A stretch of DNA of 32,843 bases from Lachnospiraceae bacterium (GCA_016280465.1 JAEEGT010000118.1:1-32843), one strand, 5' to 3'; positions 1-9,968 are shown, counted from the first letter of the stretch. Numbers and translations: made by a program. The notes: generated by a model from the letters alone, not told the origin.

Positions 1-635
1 GGAAAAATTTCAACATGGTGGGGGCTTTTTCCGACGCACTTAAGGTTCCCGTGGGCTTTGATACCGATGTTAACGGTTCGGCCCTGGGGGAAGCCACCTT
101 CGGATGCGCAAAGAACCTTTCCAATGTGCTTTATCTTACTGTCGGCACCGGTATCGGTGCCGGTATTATCGTTGAGGGCAATATACTTCACGGAAGTCTG
201 CATCCCGAGGCGGGACACATTACCTTAAGGCGCCACGCCGACGATATATTTGAGGGTATCTGCCCTTATCATCTTGACTGCTTTGAGGGACTGGCATCGG
301 GACCTGCCATAGAGGCCAGATGGGGTAAACCTGCGGCAGAACTTAAAGATGACCGGATAGTCTGGGAGATGGAAAGCTATTACATCGCTCAGGCTTTGGT
401 GAATTATATTCTTACAATTGCACCCCAGAGGATCATCCTTGGGGGCGGGGTCATGCATCAGATCCAGCTGTTCCCTCTCATCAGACGCTATGTGAGGGAG
501 ATGCTGGCAGGGTACATTCAGACATCGGAGATCGCCGATATCGATAATTACATCGTACCGGCAGGTCTTGGGGACGACCAGGGGATCATCGGATGCCTGT
601 GTTTGGGGAAGGAGGCTTATGGAGCCCATAATTAA
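1..635 (+). CDS. ROK family sugar kinase (fructokinase-like), 5'-truncated by window edge
   Basis: Frame is open to base 1 (KNFNMVGAFSDALKVPVGFDTDVNGSALGEATFG). ROK motifs LTVGTGIGAGIIVEG, GxxHPEAGH, CPYHLDCFEGLASGPAIEARWG and IILGGGV. Confidence 0.9.
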   Translation, partial: KNFNMVGAFSDALKVPVGFDTDVNGSALGEATFGCAKNLSNVLYLTVGTGIGAGIIVEGNILHGSLHPEAGHITLRRHADDIFEGICPYHLDCFEGLASGPAIEARWGKPAAELKDDRIVWEMESYYIAQALVNYILTIAPQRIILGGGVMHQIQLFPLIRRYVREMLAGYIQTSEIADIDNYIVPAGLGDDQGIIGCLCLGKEAYGAHN

Positions 636-3600
636 CAAGTGCAAAGGTTATCTTCGTACCATCGAAGAGCAGATCTACGGGGATGATTATCCCGCAGACA
701 GGATACTTTGCAAAAAAATAGGTTACAACCAGCGAAATACCGTTCTTGAGGACACATCAAATCCCGGCTGGGAGCCCTTTGAGAACGGTTCACGTTTCGG
801 CGGACGTGATACCCATGTCTGCTTCAGGACCGTATTTCACGTAAGCGAAGAATGCGAAGGCCGTGAGATACATTTTCTTTTGCGTACCGGTGTTACAGAC
901 ATGTGGAATTCGGACAACCCCCAGTTCCTTATCTACGTTAACGGCGAGATAAAGTGCGGTATGGACATGAATCACTACGATCTGTGTCTCACAAAGTCCG
1001 CGGTTCCCGGTGAGAATTTTGACATCGGTATCTATGCTTATTCCAACAGCATCAATATTTCCGACTATTTTAAGATCATATTCAGGTCAAAGAACCCTGA
1101 TGTGGTGAAACTTTACTACGATTACAAGATCCCGCTGGATGCCTGCCTGGAGCTCAGGCCCGACGACACCCGCCGCATCGCCATGCTTAAGGTCCTGGAT
1201 GAAGCGGTTAACCGTACATATCTTGTGAAGGTTCCGGGGGAGGAGTTCTTTGACAGCGTGCGTAAGGTGGATGAGTGGCTTTGCGATGAACTTTACGGTA
1301 AGCTTTGCAGCACCGAGAACAGCTTTGCCACGGTACACAGCATCGGACACACTCATATAGACGTTGCCTGGAAATGGCCCGTGCGTCAGACCAGAGAGAA
1401 GGCTTTAAGGAGCTTTTCCACGGTCCTTCGCAACATGGAGGAGTATCCCGGATACCGTTTTATGTCCAGTCAGCCACAGCTCTATAAATTTGTCAAAGAA
1501 GATGCTCCCGAGGTCTATGACAGGATAAAGAAAAGAGTCAATGAAGGCCGCTGGGAGACGGAAGGCGCCATGTGGCTCGAGGCGGACTGCAATCTTACAA
1601 GCGGCGAGTCTTTGGTGCGTCAGATCTTAAAGGGCAAGGAATTCTTCAACAGTGAATTCGGTACCGGAGACAAAAACAAAGTACTCTGGCTTCCCGATGT
1701 TTTCGGATACAGTGCGGCTCTTCCCCAGATACTCAAAAAATCCGGGGTGGATTATTTCATGACCACCAAGATCGGATGGAACGAATTCAACAAGATGCCT
1801 CACGACGTCATGAACTGGCGCGGAATAGACGGTTCCGAGGTGCTTACCTACTTTATCACCACCACGGAATACAAAACTTATCCGGAACTTACAGTAAATC
1901 CCAGACACGAGACCACCTACAACGGCCGCCACAGCGTGTCCCAGATAATGGGTACCTGGCAGCGCTTCAGCGATAAAGAACTGACAGACGAGGTCCTTAC
2001 CTGCTACGGTCACGGCGACGGCGGCGGCGGACCTACCGCCGAGATGCTTGAGACAGACATGCGTACAGCCAAGGGACTTCCCGGAGTGCCTGTTACAAAG
2101 CAGACCTTTTCCAAGGAATTCTTTGAACTCCTTTCAAAGAAGCTTGAAGGTAAGAAAGTGCCCAGGTGGAGCGGAGAACTTTATCTTGAGTATCACCGCG
2201 GCACCTACACATCCATGGCAAAGAACAAGAAATTTAACCGCCGCATGGAGTTCTTGAATACCCAGGCCGAGGCCTTGTCGGTTCTTGCCTGCGTGCAGGA
2301 CGAAAACTTTGCTTACCCCGCAACGGCGCTTAACGAGATCTGGGAGACCACTCTCCTTAACCAGTTCCATGATATCCTGCCCGGTTCCTCCATCAAGGAA
2401 GTTTATGAGGTTACGGAAAAAGAATATCTTGAACTCATTGAGCGCGACAGCAGGCTCATAGATGCTGCAACAGACCGTATAACCGGAGAGGCCGGCAGCA
2501 ATCTGGCAGTCTACAACACTCTTTCTTTTGCAAGAGATGCCCTTGTGGAGACACCCAACGGACCTCTTTACGTGGAAAATATCCCTGCCATGGGATATCT
2601 GGTAATAGACGGTGGGCTGTGCCCGCCCGCAGAGCCTTCCTTTACCTTCGATGACCAGGAAAGAGTACTCCAGACTCCCTTCTATCAGGTTTCTTTTGAC
2701 AAAGAAGGCAATATCGACAGCCTGTTTGACAAGCAGGCCGGCAGGGAAACGGTGAAACCCGGCGAAGCCTTTAACAAACTTATCGCCTTTGAGGACAGAC
2801 CCTGGGAGTATGATTGCTGGAATATCGATACCTTCTACGAAGATAAGCCCATGGATACGATCCTTACGGGCTTTAAGGCAGAAGAAAACACTCACGAGCG
2901 CTTTACGATCCTGGTGACCAGGACCTTTGAAAATTCGGAGATAACCCAGAGGATCTCCTTCTACAAAAATTCACGAAGGATCGATTTCAAGACCCATATC
3001 GACTGGAAGGAGCAGCAGATCCTTCTCAAGGCCGCATTCCCTGTGGATGTGGTCACCGATAAGTGTACCTGCGATATCCAGTTCGGTAACGTGGAACGCC
3101 CTACTCACAGAAATACCTCCTGGGACGAGGCAAGATTTGAGATCTGCTCCCACAAATGGGTGGATGTGGCCGAAAACGGCTACGGCGTGGCGATCCTCAA
3201 TGACTGCAAGTACGGTTCCGACGTGAAAGAGAGCACCATAAGGCTAACCCTCCTTAAATCCGGTATCTTCCCCAATCCCGATGCGGACAAGGGCGAGCAT
3301 GAGTTTGTTTACTCCATCTACCCTCACATAGGTGACTTCAGGGAGTCCGGAGTTGAAGATGAAGCCTTTAAGTTAAACGTTCCCGTGATCCTTAAGTCCG
3401 CTTGGCTTGAAGCAGGCAGCTCAAGATCCTTTGTTTCTGTAAGCGAACCCGGTGTATATCTTGACGCACTGAAGGAAGCGGAAGATAAGAGAGGCATCAT
3501 CCTTCGCGTACACGAAGCCTTCGGCAGCAGACGCACCGTCAGGATCGATGTATCGGGCCTTGATATAAAGAAAGCAGATCTTTGCGACTTGATGGAGCGG

Positions 3601-3690
3601 GAACTTGGATCCGAGATCCTTAAGTTTTCGGAGGGTGTCATCACCGTCACCATAAAGCCCTATGAGATATTGACATTCAGGCTGAGATAG
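619..3690 (+). CDS. Alpha-mannosidase, GH38 family
   Basis: HTHIDVAWKWPVRQTREKALRSF, WLPDVFGYSAALPQILKKSG, NQFHDILPGSSIKEVY motifs. Start moved to ATG 619 behind AAGGAGG (608-615). Overlaps the ROK stop. No signal peptide. Confidence 0.93.
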   Translation: MEPIINKCKGYLRTIEEQIYGDDYPADRILCKKIGYNQRNTVLEDTSNPGWEPFENGSRFGGRDTHVCFRTVFHVSEECEGREIHFLLRTGVTDMWNSDNPQFLIYVNGEIKCGMDMNHYDLCLTKSAVPGENFDIGIYAYSNSINISDYFKIIFRSKNPDVVKLYYDYKIPLDACLELRPDDTRRIAMLKVLDEAVNRTYLVKVPGEEFFDSVRKVDEWLCDELYGKLCSTENSFATVHSIGHTHIDVAWKWPVRQTREKALRSFSTVLRNMEEYPGYRFMSSQPQLYKFVKEDAPEVYDRIKKRVNEGRWETEGAMWLEADCNLTSGESLVRQILKGKEFFNSEFGTGDKNKVLWLPDVFGYSAALPQILKKSGVDYFMTTKIGWNEFNKMPHDVMNWRGIDGSEVLTYFITTTEYKTYPELTVNPRHETTYNGRHSVSQIMGTWQRFSDKELTDEVLTCYGHGDGGGGPTAEMLETDMRTAKGLPGVPVTKQTFSKEFFELLSKKLEGKKVPRWSGELYLEYHRGTYTSMAKNKKFNRRMEFLNTQAEALSVLACVQDENFAYPATALNEIWETTLLNQFHDILPGSSIKEVYEVTEKEYLELIERDSRLIDAATDRITGEAGSNLAVYNTLSFARDALVETPNGPLYVENIPAMGYLVIDGGLCPPAEPSFTFDDQERVLQTPFYQVSFDKEGNIDSLFDKQAGRETVKPGEAFNKLIAFEDRPWEYDCWNIDTFYEDKPMDTILTGFKAEENTHERFTILVTRTFENSEITQRISFYKNSRRIDFKTHIDWKEQQILLKAAFPVDVVTDKCTCDIQFGNVERPTHRNTSWDEARFEICSHKWVDVAENGYGVAILNDCKYGSDVKESTIRLTLLKSGIFPNPDADKGEHEFVYSIYPHIGDFRESGVEDEAFKLNVPVILKSAWLEAGSSRSFVSVSEPGVYLDALKEAEDKRGIILRVHEAFGSRRTVRIDVSGLDIKKADLCDLMERELGSEILKFSEGVITVTIKPYEILTFRLR

Positions 3691-3714
3691 GATTATTGAT
3701 AATACAGAACAAAG

Positions 3715-3745
3715 AAAAAGGGCTTCGTTACAGAAGCCCTTTTTT
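3715..3745. terminator. Bidirectional Rho-independent terminator
   Basis: A-tract + GGGCTTC-GTTACA-GAAGCCC + T-tract between convergent GH38 and DeoR genes. Confidence 0.85.
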
Positions 3746-3760
3746 AACGGTCATTTATAA

Positions 3761-4522
3761 TCAGCATATTATCCGCACTTTTCTTTCGGACAAATATTTT
3801 ATCATCCCCTCCGAGGGTTCCGCATCCGTGATGATACAGCTGAAATCCTCGGGATCCGCATAGCGCATCATGGAGGTGACTCCGAACTTAAAACTGTCCG
3901 CCAGCAGGTACGCCTCGTCGCAGAGGGCCATGGCGGCTTTTTTAATTTCATATTCTTCAAAAGAAGCGTTGCACACACCCTGATCCATGGATATGCCGGT
4001 GCAGGCCATGATGGCCTTCTTTACATGGAAATTGTTAAGGCTTTCAAGGGTAGCGGCTCCCACCAGTGAATCCGTGGCACGGTTAAGGGTGCCGGGAAGG
4101 GCTATGACCTTGAGGTTCGGGTGGGAAAGAGCATTGTAGATAAAGGGTATGCTGTTTGTAACAACAGTAAGGTTATTGAACTTATCCAGGAGATTAACAA
4201 GGGGCAAAGTGCTGGAGCCCGTATCGATAAAGAGGGTGTCCCCGTCCTTGATGAGCCCTGCCATCTTCTCCGCAATGGAAAGTTTTAAGTCAAGATGTAT
4301 GGTATTTCTTTCCTGGAAGGTACGAAGGCCCACTGCCTTGTTCTTTTCAACGGCAACAACTCCGCCGTAAACCTTTTTGACGCTGCCACGCTCCGTGAGT
4401 GTGTCGATATCCCGCCTTAAGGTGTTTTTGGACACATTAAAGTATTCACAGAGTTTGTCCAAAGAAACGGATTTGTTTTTAAGTATATAATTTTCAAGTT
4501 TATCTATTCTGTCTACGCGCAT
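3761..4522 (-). CDS. DeoR/GlpR family transcriptional regulator
   Basis: N-terminal HTH (LDKLCEYFNVSKNTLRRDIDTLTERGSVKKVYGGVV) and DeoR C-terminal sensor (DGDTLFIDTGSSTLPLVNLL, LPGTLNRATDSLVG). Confidence 0.92.
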   Translation of the reverse strand: MRVDRIDKLENYILKNKSVSLDKLCEYFNVSKNTLRRDIDTLTERGSVKKVYGGVVAVEKNKAVGLRTFQERNTIHLDLKLSIAEKMAGLIKDGDTLFIDTGSSTLPLVNLLDKFNNLTVVTNSIPFIYNALSHPNLKVIALPGTLNRATDSLVGAATLESLNNFHVKKAIMACTGISMDQGVCNASFEEYEIKKAAMALCDEAYLLADSFKFGVTSMMRYADPEDFSCIITDAEPSEGMIKYLSERKVRIIC

Positions 4523-4570
4523 TTTGCTTTCTCCCCTCTACATATGTCACACCGTTGTACCCACATTCAA

Positions 4571-4623
4571 CCTTACCAAACCTTATCAAAAAATGCAATA
4601 AACTTTACCAAAAGATAACCAAA
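4571..4623. promoter_or_regulatory. Tandem YTTAYCAAA-type direct repeats, candidate operator of the divergent DeoR/iol promoter
   Basis: CCTTACCAAA (4571), CCTTATCAAA (4581), CTTTACCAAA (4603), and related GATAACCAAA (4614), upstream of the -10 at 4653. Confidence 0.5.
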
Positions 4624-4652
4624 TATGCATAGATTTCTTTCTCCAAAGAATA

Positions 4653-4658
4653 TATAAT
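4653..4658 (+). promoter_or_regulatory. Candidate -10 box (TATAAT) of the iol operon
   Basis: TATAAT 44 nt upstream of the Fe-ADH ATG; no good -35 at 16-18 nt. Confidence 0.5.
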
Positions 4659-4696
4659 CCTTTGTAAAGTGAAGGATTGTGTTCACAGGAGGTCAT

Positions 4697-5851
4697 ATGT
4701 CAAATTCATTTATAATGCCAAAACAGATTGTTAGCGGCAGTGATGCCCTGAATCAGGCAAAGTCCCTTTTCAATAAACTTGGCAGAAAAGCCCTTGTGGT
4801 GACCGATGAATCCATGATAAAGCTTGGTAATCTGTCCCATGTGGAATCTGCACTCAAAGACTGCGGTCTTGAATATGCGGTCTTTTCGGGGATCACCGGA
4901 GAGCCCACCGACAAGATGATCGAGGAAGGCCTTAAGGTCTATAAGAGCGAAAACTGCGATTTTCTTATTGCTCTTGGCGGCGGAAGCCCCATAGATTCCA
5001 TGAAGGCTATCGGTGCAATTGTGGGTAACGGCGGAAAGATCACCGATTATCTCGGCAAAGTCATTGAGAAAGAAACACCTCCCATGGTGGCTGTTCCCAC
5101 CACAGCCGGCACCGGTTCCGAGGCAACACAGTTTACCATCATCACGGATACTGAGCGGGACATCAAGATGCTTTTAAAGGGTGCCGTTCTTATGCCCGAT
5201 CTTGCAGTAATAGATCCGAGATTCACCCTTACGGCACCTAAGAAGATCACCGCTTCCACGGGACTTGATGCCCTGTGCCATGCAAGCGAGGCCTTCACAT
5301 CCAGAAAGGCACAGCCCCTGTCCGATGTGTTTGCGGTTTCCGCGGTTAAGAGAATTTTCAAGTATCTTCCAATTGCATATACAGACGGAAGTAACGTGAA
5401 AGCCAGAGAGGAGATGTCCCTTGCGGCTTTGGAAGCGGGTATTGCTTTTAACAACTCTTCCGTAACCATAATTCACGGTATGAGCCGTCCCATCGGCGCA
5501 CTGTTCCATGTGCCCCACGGTGTGAGCAATGCCATGCTTATTGAAAAGTGTTTCGGCTATGTGCTTGACGGAGCCTATGACAGATTCGGCCGCCTGGGTC
5601 GTGAGATCGGCGTAGCAACGGAATCTGATTCAGATGAGGATGCGGCTAAGAAGTTCTTAAAAGCCACCGTGGATCTTGTAAAGCTTTGCGAGATCCCCTC
5701 AATTGAAGGCTACGGAATAGACAAAGAAAAATTCAAGTCTGTCATCGACAAGATGAGCGAGGATGCGGTATTCAGCGGAAGCCCTGCCAATACCGCCAAG
5801 GAAATAGGTATCGAAGACGTTAAGAAGATCTACTTAAGTCTTTGCGAATAG
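4697..5851 (+). CDS. Iron-containing alcohol dehydrogenase
   Basis: GGGSPIDSMKAIGAI, PTTAGTGSEATQFTII, GLDALCHASEAF, HGMSRPIGALFHVPHGVSNA. Start at ATG 4697 behind AGGAGG. Confidence 0.92.
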   Translation: MSNSFIMPKQIVSGSDALNQAKSLFNKLGRKALVVTDESMIKLGNLSHVESALKDCGLEYAVFSGITGEPTDKMIEEGLKVYKSENCDFLIALGGGSPIDSMKAIGAIVGNGGKITDYLGKVIEKETPPMVAVPTTAGTGSEATQFTIITDTERDIKMLLKGAVLMPDLAVIDPRFTLTAPKKITASTGLDALCHASEAFTSRKAQPLSDVFAVSAVKRIFKYLPIAYTDGSNVKAREEMSLAALEAGIAFNNSSVTIIHGMSRPIGALFHVPHGVSNAMLIEKCFGYVLDGAYDRFGRLGREIGVATESDSDEDAAKKFLKATVDLVKLCEIPSIEGYGIDKEKFKSVIDKMSEDAVFSGSPANTAKEIGIEDVKKIYLSLCE

Positions 5852-5864
5852 GAGAATTCTAGAA

Positions 5865-6701
5865 ATGTCACTTATAACCATGAAGGAGCTCATAAAGCGG
5901 GCCGAAGAAAAGAATATAGCCGTGGGCGCCTTTAACGTTGCCAATATGGAGATGCTCATCGGTGCCGTGACCGCGGCCGAGAAGCTCAACACTCCCATAA
6001 TAATCCAGATAGCGGAGTCAAGGCTTGCTTATTCTCCTCTTTACATGATAGCACCCATGATGGTGGAGGCTGCGAAAAAAGCAAGCGTTCCCATAGCCGT
6101 GAATTTCGATCACGGCAAGACCCGTGAAAATATTCTCAAAGCTCTGGAGTACGGCTTTACTTCCGTTATGTTTGACGGTTCATCTTTGTCTCTTGATGAA
6201 AATATCAGGGAGACCAACGCGGTAGCGGCTGTGGCAAGGAACTTCGGAGCCACCGTTGAAGCAGAACTGGGAGTATTATCCGGTAACGAAGGAGAGGGCG
6301 ATGTGGCAAAGAGCCTGTACACCAAGCCCGGCGATGCCGTTCTTTTTGCTGATAAGACCGATATTGACTGCCTGGCCGTTGCCATAGGCAATGCCCACGG
6401 AAAATATGTAAAGACTCCCAATCTTCAATTTGATATACTTAAGGAAATACACGAAAGAGTGGATCTTCCACTGGTACTTCACGGGGGTACGGGCATTAGC
6501 CCCGAGGATTTTCAGAAGTGCATTTCTCTCGGAATCCGCAAGATAAACATTGCCACCGCCAATTTCGAAGCCTGCATGACCGGCGCCTTCAATCTCTTTG
6601 AAGGGGAGGGCCCCAGGAACTATTTCACCATGAACGAAGCCATGGTGGAAAGCGTGAGAGAGACGGTGGAAAACCATATAAAAATCTTCAGTTTCATGTA
6701 G
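5865..6701 (+). CDS. iolJ: Class II aldolase, likely 6-phospho-5-dehydro-2-deoxy-D-gluconate aldolase
   Basis: Fba/GatY-type motifs AVGAFNVANMEM, VNFDHG, VEAELGVLSG, AIGNAHGKY, LVLHGGTGI. Functional call from iol context. Confidence 0.8.
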   Translation: MSLITMKELIKRAEEKNIAVGAFNVANMEMLIGAVTAAEKLNTPIIIQIAESRLAYSPLYMIAPMMVEAAKKASVPIAVNFDHGKTRENILKALEYGFTSVMFDGSSLSLDENIRETNAVAAVARNFGATVEAELGVLSGNEGEGDVAKSLYTKPGDAVLFADKTDIDCLAVAIGNAHGKYVKTPNLQFDILKEIHERVDLPLVLHGGTGISPEDFQKCISLGIRKINIATANFEACMTGAFNLFEGEGPRNYFTMNEAMVESVRETVENHIKIFSFM

Positions 6702-6718
6702 ATAAAACAGGAGCGCAT

Positions 6719-7735
6719 ATGGAATACGTTAAATTTGACAGCAAAAGACCCATGGATCTGGTACTTCTGGGGCGTATCGCGGTGGATTTCAATCCCGTGG
6801 ACTATTTTAAGCCCCTTGAAGAGTGCACCACCTTCAAAAAATACCTGGGAGGATCCCCTGCCAACATAGCGGTGGGAATTTCCCGTCACGGCATGAAGGC
6901 CGGTTTCTTTGCAAGGGTTTCCGACGATCAGCTGGGGGACTTTGTAACTCATTATTTTGAAAAAGAAGGGGTAGATACGTCAAGGATCCGTCGCTGCCAG
7001 CACGGAGAGAAGATAGGACTTACCTTTACGGAGATCCTTTCACCAAATGAATCTTCCATCCTTATGTACAGAAACTGCATCGCCGATCTTCAGCTTTGCG
7101 TTGACGATATCGATGAGGAATATATAAAGAACAGCAAGGCACTCCTTATTTCCGGCACAAGTCTTGCCGCAAGTCCCTCGAGAGAGGCTGCCATCAAGGC
7201 CTGCATGCTGGCACGAAGGACCGACACACCAATAATCTTTGATATCGACTATCGGTCCTACACCTGGAAGAACGAGGATGAGATCTCCATCTACTATTCC
7301 ATGGTGGCAGGATTTGCCGACATAATCATGGGTTCAAGGGAAGAGTTCGATCTGACCCAGAAACTCATCAAACCCGGCATGAATGACGAAGAGACCGCGG
7401 CTTACTGGTTTAAGAAAAATGCAAAGATCGTGGTCATCAAGCACGGCAAGGAAGGCTCCACCGCCCACACCTGTGACGGCGGAAAGTTTTCCATCAAGCC
7501 TTTCCCTGTGGACTGCTTAAAGAGTTTCGGAGGCGGAGACGGCTACGCATCCGGCTTCCTCTACGGCCTCTTTAACGGCTGGGAGATCATCGACTGTCTG
7601 GAATTCGGCAGTGCCGAAGCTTCCATGATGGTTGCCAGCCACTCCTGCTCCGACGACCTGCCCAATGCTGATGCGGTTCGCAAGTTCATAGCAGATGAGA
7701 AAGCAAAATACGGTGAGATGATTGCAAGAGGATAA
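6719..7735 (+). CDS. iolC: 5-dehydro-2-deoxygluconokinase (PfkB family)
   Basis: LLGRIAVDFNP, YLGGSPANIAVGISRHG, FDIDYRSYTWKN, FGGGDGYASGFLYGL. Confidence 0.9.
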   Translation: MEYVKFDSKRPMDLVLLGRIAVDFNPVDYFKPLEECTTFKKYLGGSPANIAVGISRHGMKAGFFARVSDDQLGDFVTHYFEKEGVDTSRIRRCQHGEKIGLTFTEILSPNESSILMYRNCIADLQLCVDDIDEEYIKNSKALLISGTSLAASPSREAAIKACMLARRTDTPIIFDIDYRSYTWKNEDEISIYYSMVAGFADIIMGSREEFDLTQKLIKPGMNDEETAAYWFKKNAKIVVIKHGKEGSTAHTCDGGKFSIKPFPVDCLKSFGGGDGYASGFLYGLFNGWEIIDCLEFGSAEASMMVASHSCSDDLPNADAVRKFIADEKAKYGEMIARG

Positions 7736-7947
7736 TACCTTGAGCGAACGCAAACATCGAAAAGTTACTCGCGAACCGGCTCCACTACGCTCGACTAATC
7801 GCTAACTCCGGCTATGTGTCATGGCACGTTCGCCTATGGGGCCTCTCGCGCCAGACACCAAGCCTGCGTAAGCGCTGGATTCTCGCTTCGGTTCCCGCCT
7901 AACTTTCGCTCATAATCTTTTCGAGTTTGCCGTTCGATGATGGTATT
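7734..7947. repeat. Intergenic structured repeat, copy 1 (iolC-iolD gap)
   Basis: 7767-7902 matches 12024-12159 at 134/136 (7776-7902 identical). Flanked by imperfect complementary arms 7745-7764/7917-7936 and 7734-7739/7942-7947. Confidence 0.9.
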
Positions 7948-7976
7948 CCATGCAGAGTATTTAGGAGGTATTTAAT

Positions 7977-9902
7977 TTGAAAACAATAAGAATGACAACC
8001 GCTCAGGCGTTGGTAAAGTTTTTGGACGCTCAGTACGTGGAGCGTGACGGCGTTGAGACCAAATTCGTGGAGGGCGTGTTTACCATCTTCGGCCATGGCA
8101 TCGTGCTTGGCCTCGGTCAGGCTCTCGATGAAAATCCCGGAAGCCTTAAGGTATTCCAGGGCCGTAATGAGCAGGGCATGGCCCACGTGGCAGCAGCCTT
8201 TGCCAAGCAGAATAACAGGAAAAAGATCATCGCATGTTCTTCTTCCATAGGCCCCGGTGCCGCAAATATGGTCACAGCCGCTGCCTGCGCAACGGTGAAT
8301 AACGTACCCCTTCTTATGCTTCCTGGTGACACCTATGCAACGAGACAGCCCGACCCCGTGCTTCAGCAGGTGGAGCAGCCCACGAGCCTCGGCACCACTA
8401 CCAACGATGCTTTCAGGGCCGTTACCAAATACTTTGACCGTATCGTGCGCCCGGAACAATTGATGAACGCCATGATCAATGCCATGCGTGTTCTCACGGA
8501 CCCTGCGGAAACAGGCGCTGTATGCATCGCTCTCAGCCAGGACGTTGAAGGCGAAGCCTACGATTATCCCGAATATTTCTTTGAAAAACGTGTCCACAGG
8601 ATAGTCCGCACCGTTCCTTCCGAGGCGGAACTTTCCGATGCGGTTGAGATCATAAAGAAAGCAAAGAAACCCCTTGTGATTTGCGGAGGCGGCGTGCGCT
8701 ACTCCGAAGCCGGCGATGTTCTCATGAAATTCTGCCGCGAGTTCAATATCCCCTATGCGGAGACTCAGGCCGGAAAGAGCGCCACAAAATCTTCCTGCGA
8801 ATATAATCTGGGCGGTATCGGTGTTACCGGTAACAGTGCCGCCAATACAATAGCAAGAAAGGCCGATGTGGTCATAGCCGTGGGCTCCCGCCTTACGGAC
8901 TTTACCACCGGCTCCAAGTCCCAGTACTCGGACAAAGCAAAATTTGTAAACATTAACGTTTCCCGCTTCCATGCTTACAAGATGGATGCACTGAGCGTGG
9001 TGGGCGATGCCAAGGAAACCCTTAAGCGCCTGGCTTCAAAACTCAGAACCTCAGGATATAAGAGTTCCTATACCACCGAGATAGAAAAAGCAAGAACGGA
9101 CTGGGCCAAAGAAATGAAGCGCCTGGCGAACTACTCCTACGGCAAGGGCTTTAAGACCCTTATCCCCGCTCAGAACCCGGGCTCCGTGGAGGAATTTGTT
9201 AAGCTCTACGGCACGGAAGTTACTCAGGTTGCGGCTATCTGCGCCATCCGTGAGAATATCCCCAAGGATGCGGTAATTACCGGCGCTTCCGGTTCTCTTC
9301 CAGGAGACCTTCAGCGCATGTGGACCACGGACACTAAGGACGCATACCACATGGAGTACGGTTATTCCTGCATGGGTTACGAGGTTTCTTCTGCCCTTGG
9401 CTGCAAACTGGCGGACCCTTCCAAAGAAGTGTACGCAATGCTTGGAGACGGAAGCTTCCTGATGCTTCACAGCGAACTCATTACCTCCCTTCAGGAAGGA
9501 AAGAAGATCAATGTGCTTCTTTTTGATAACTGCGGATTCGGATGCATCAATAATCTGCAGATGTCAAACGGAGTGGGAAATCTTGCGACGGAATTCAGAT
9601 ACCGCGATGAAAAGGGCGGTCTGAACGGAAGCCTGATCCCCATCGATTATGCCAAGGTGGCTGCGGGCTACGGCTGCAAGACCTATACCGTTCACACCAT
9701 AGAGGAACTTAAAAAAGCTCTTCGAGGAGCACGTCGCAGCAAGGTTTCGACCCTCATCGACATCAAGGCCCTTCCCAAGACCATGACCGACGGCTACGAT
9801 TCCTGGTGGAATGTGGGTGCTGCCGAAGTTACCTCCAAACCCGCCGGCCGCGAAGCCTACGAGCGAGTGATCGACAACCGTAAGAAAGCAAGACAATACT
9901 AA
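7977..9902 (+). CDS. iolD: 3D-(3,5/4)-trihydroxycyclohexane-1,2-dione acylhydrolase (ThDP-dependent)
   Basis: [33 protein letters not shown], ThDP-binding [39 protein letters not shown]. Confidence 0.95.
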   Translation: MKTIRMTTAQALVKFLDAQYVERDGVETKFVEGVFTIFGHGIVLGLGQALDENPGSLKVFQGRNEQGMAHVAAAFAKQNNRKKIIACSSSIGPGAANMVTAAACATVNNVPLLMLPGDTYATRQPDPVLQQVEQPTSLGTTTNDAFRAVTKYFDRIVRPEQLMNAMINAMRVLTDPAETGAVCIALSQDVEGEAYDYPEYFFEKRVHRIVRTVPSEAELSDAVEIIKKAKKPLVICGGGVRYSEAGDVLMKFCREFNIPYAETQAGKSATKSSCEYNLGGIGVTGNSAANTIARKADVVIAVGSRLTDFTTGSKSQYSDKAKFVNINVSRFHAYKMDALSVVGDAKETLKRLASKLRTSGYKSSYTTEIEKARTDWAKEMKRLANYSYGKGFKTLIPAQNPGSVEEFVKLYGTEVTQVAAICAIRENIPKDAVITGASGSLPGDLQRMWTTDTKDAYHMEYGYSCMGYEVSSALGCKLADPSKEVYAMLGDGSFLMLHSELITSLQEGKKINVLLFDNCGFGCINNLQMSNGVGNLATEFRYRDEKGGLNGSLIPIDYAKVAAGYGCKTYTVHTIEELKKALRGARRSKVSTLIDIKALPKTMTDGYDSWWNVGAAEVTSKPAGREAYERVIDNRKKARQY

Positions 9903-9907
9903 AGGAG

Positions 9908-9968
9908 ATGAACAGTCTGGTGGACTGTTCATGGGAGCGCCTTGACTCGCTGAGCGAGTCAGCGACCC
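9908..9968. repeat. Tandem hairpin element in iolD-iolE gap
   Basis: ATGAACAGTC-TGGTG-GACTGTTCAT (9908-9932) followed by TGACTCGC-TGA-GCGAGTCA (9943-9961) enclosed by GGG/CCC; no U-tract. Confidence 0.75.

Noticed and set aside
1-3690. Translational coupling of ROK and GH38 as a novel fusion or frameshift
   Set aside because: A 17-nt overlap with an internal RBS is ordinary operon packing.
7734-7947. Insertion sequence or CRISPR repeat interpretation of the intergenic element
   Set aside because: No transposase ORF, no regularly spaced short repeats; only two dispersed copies in this window. A MITE-like origin is not excluded, but no clear target-site duplication was seen.
7899-8972. 357-aa ORF antisense to iolD
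   Set aside because: Overlaps the conserved iolD N-terminus; no domain or RBS support.
9908-9968. Rho-independent terminator between iolD and iolE
   Set aside because: Hairpins lack a following T-tract and the operon continues with the iolE RBS.
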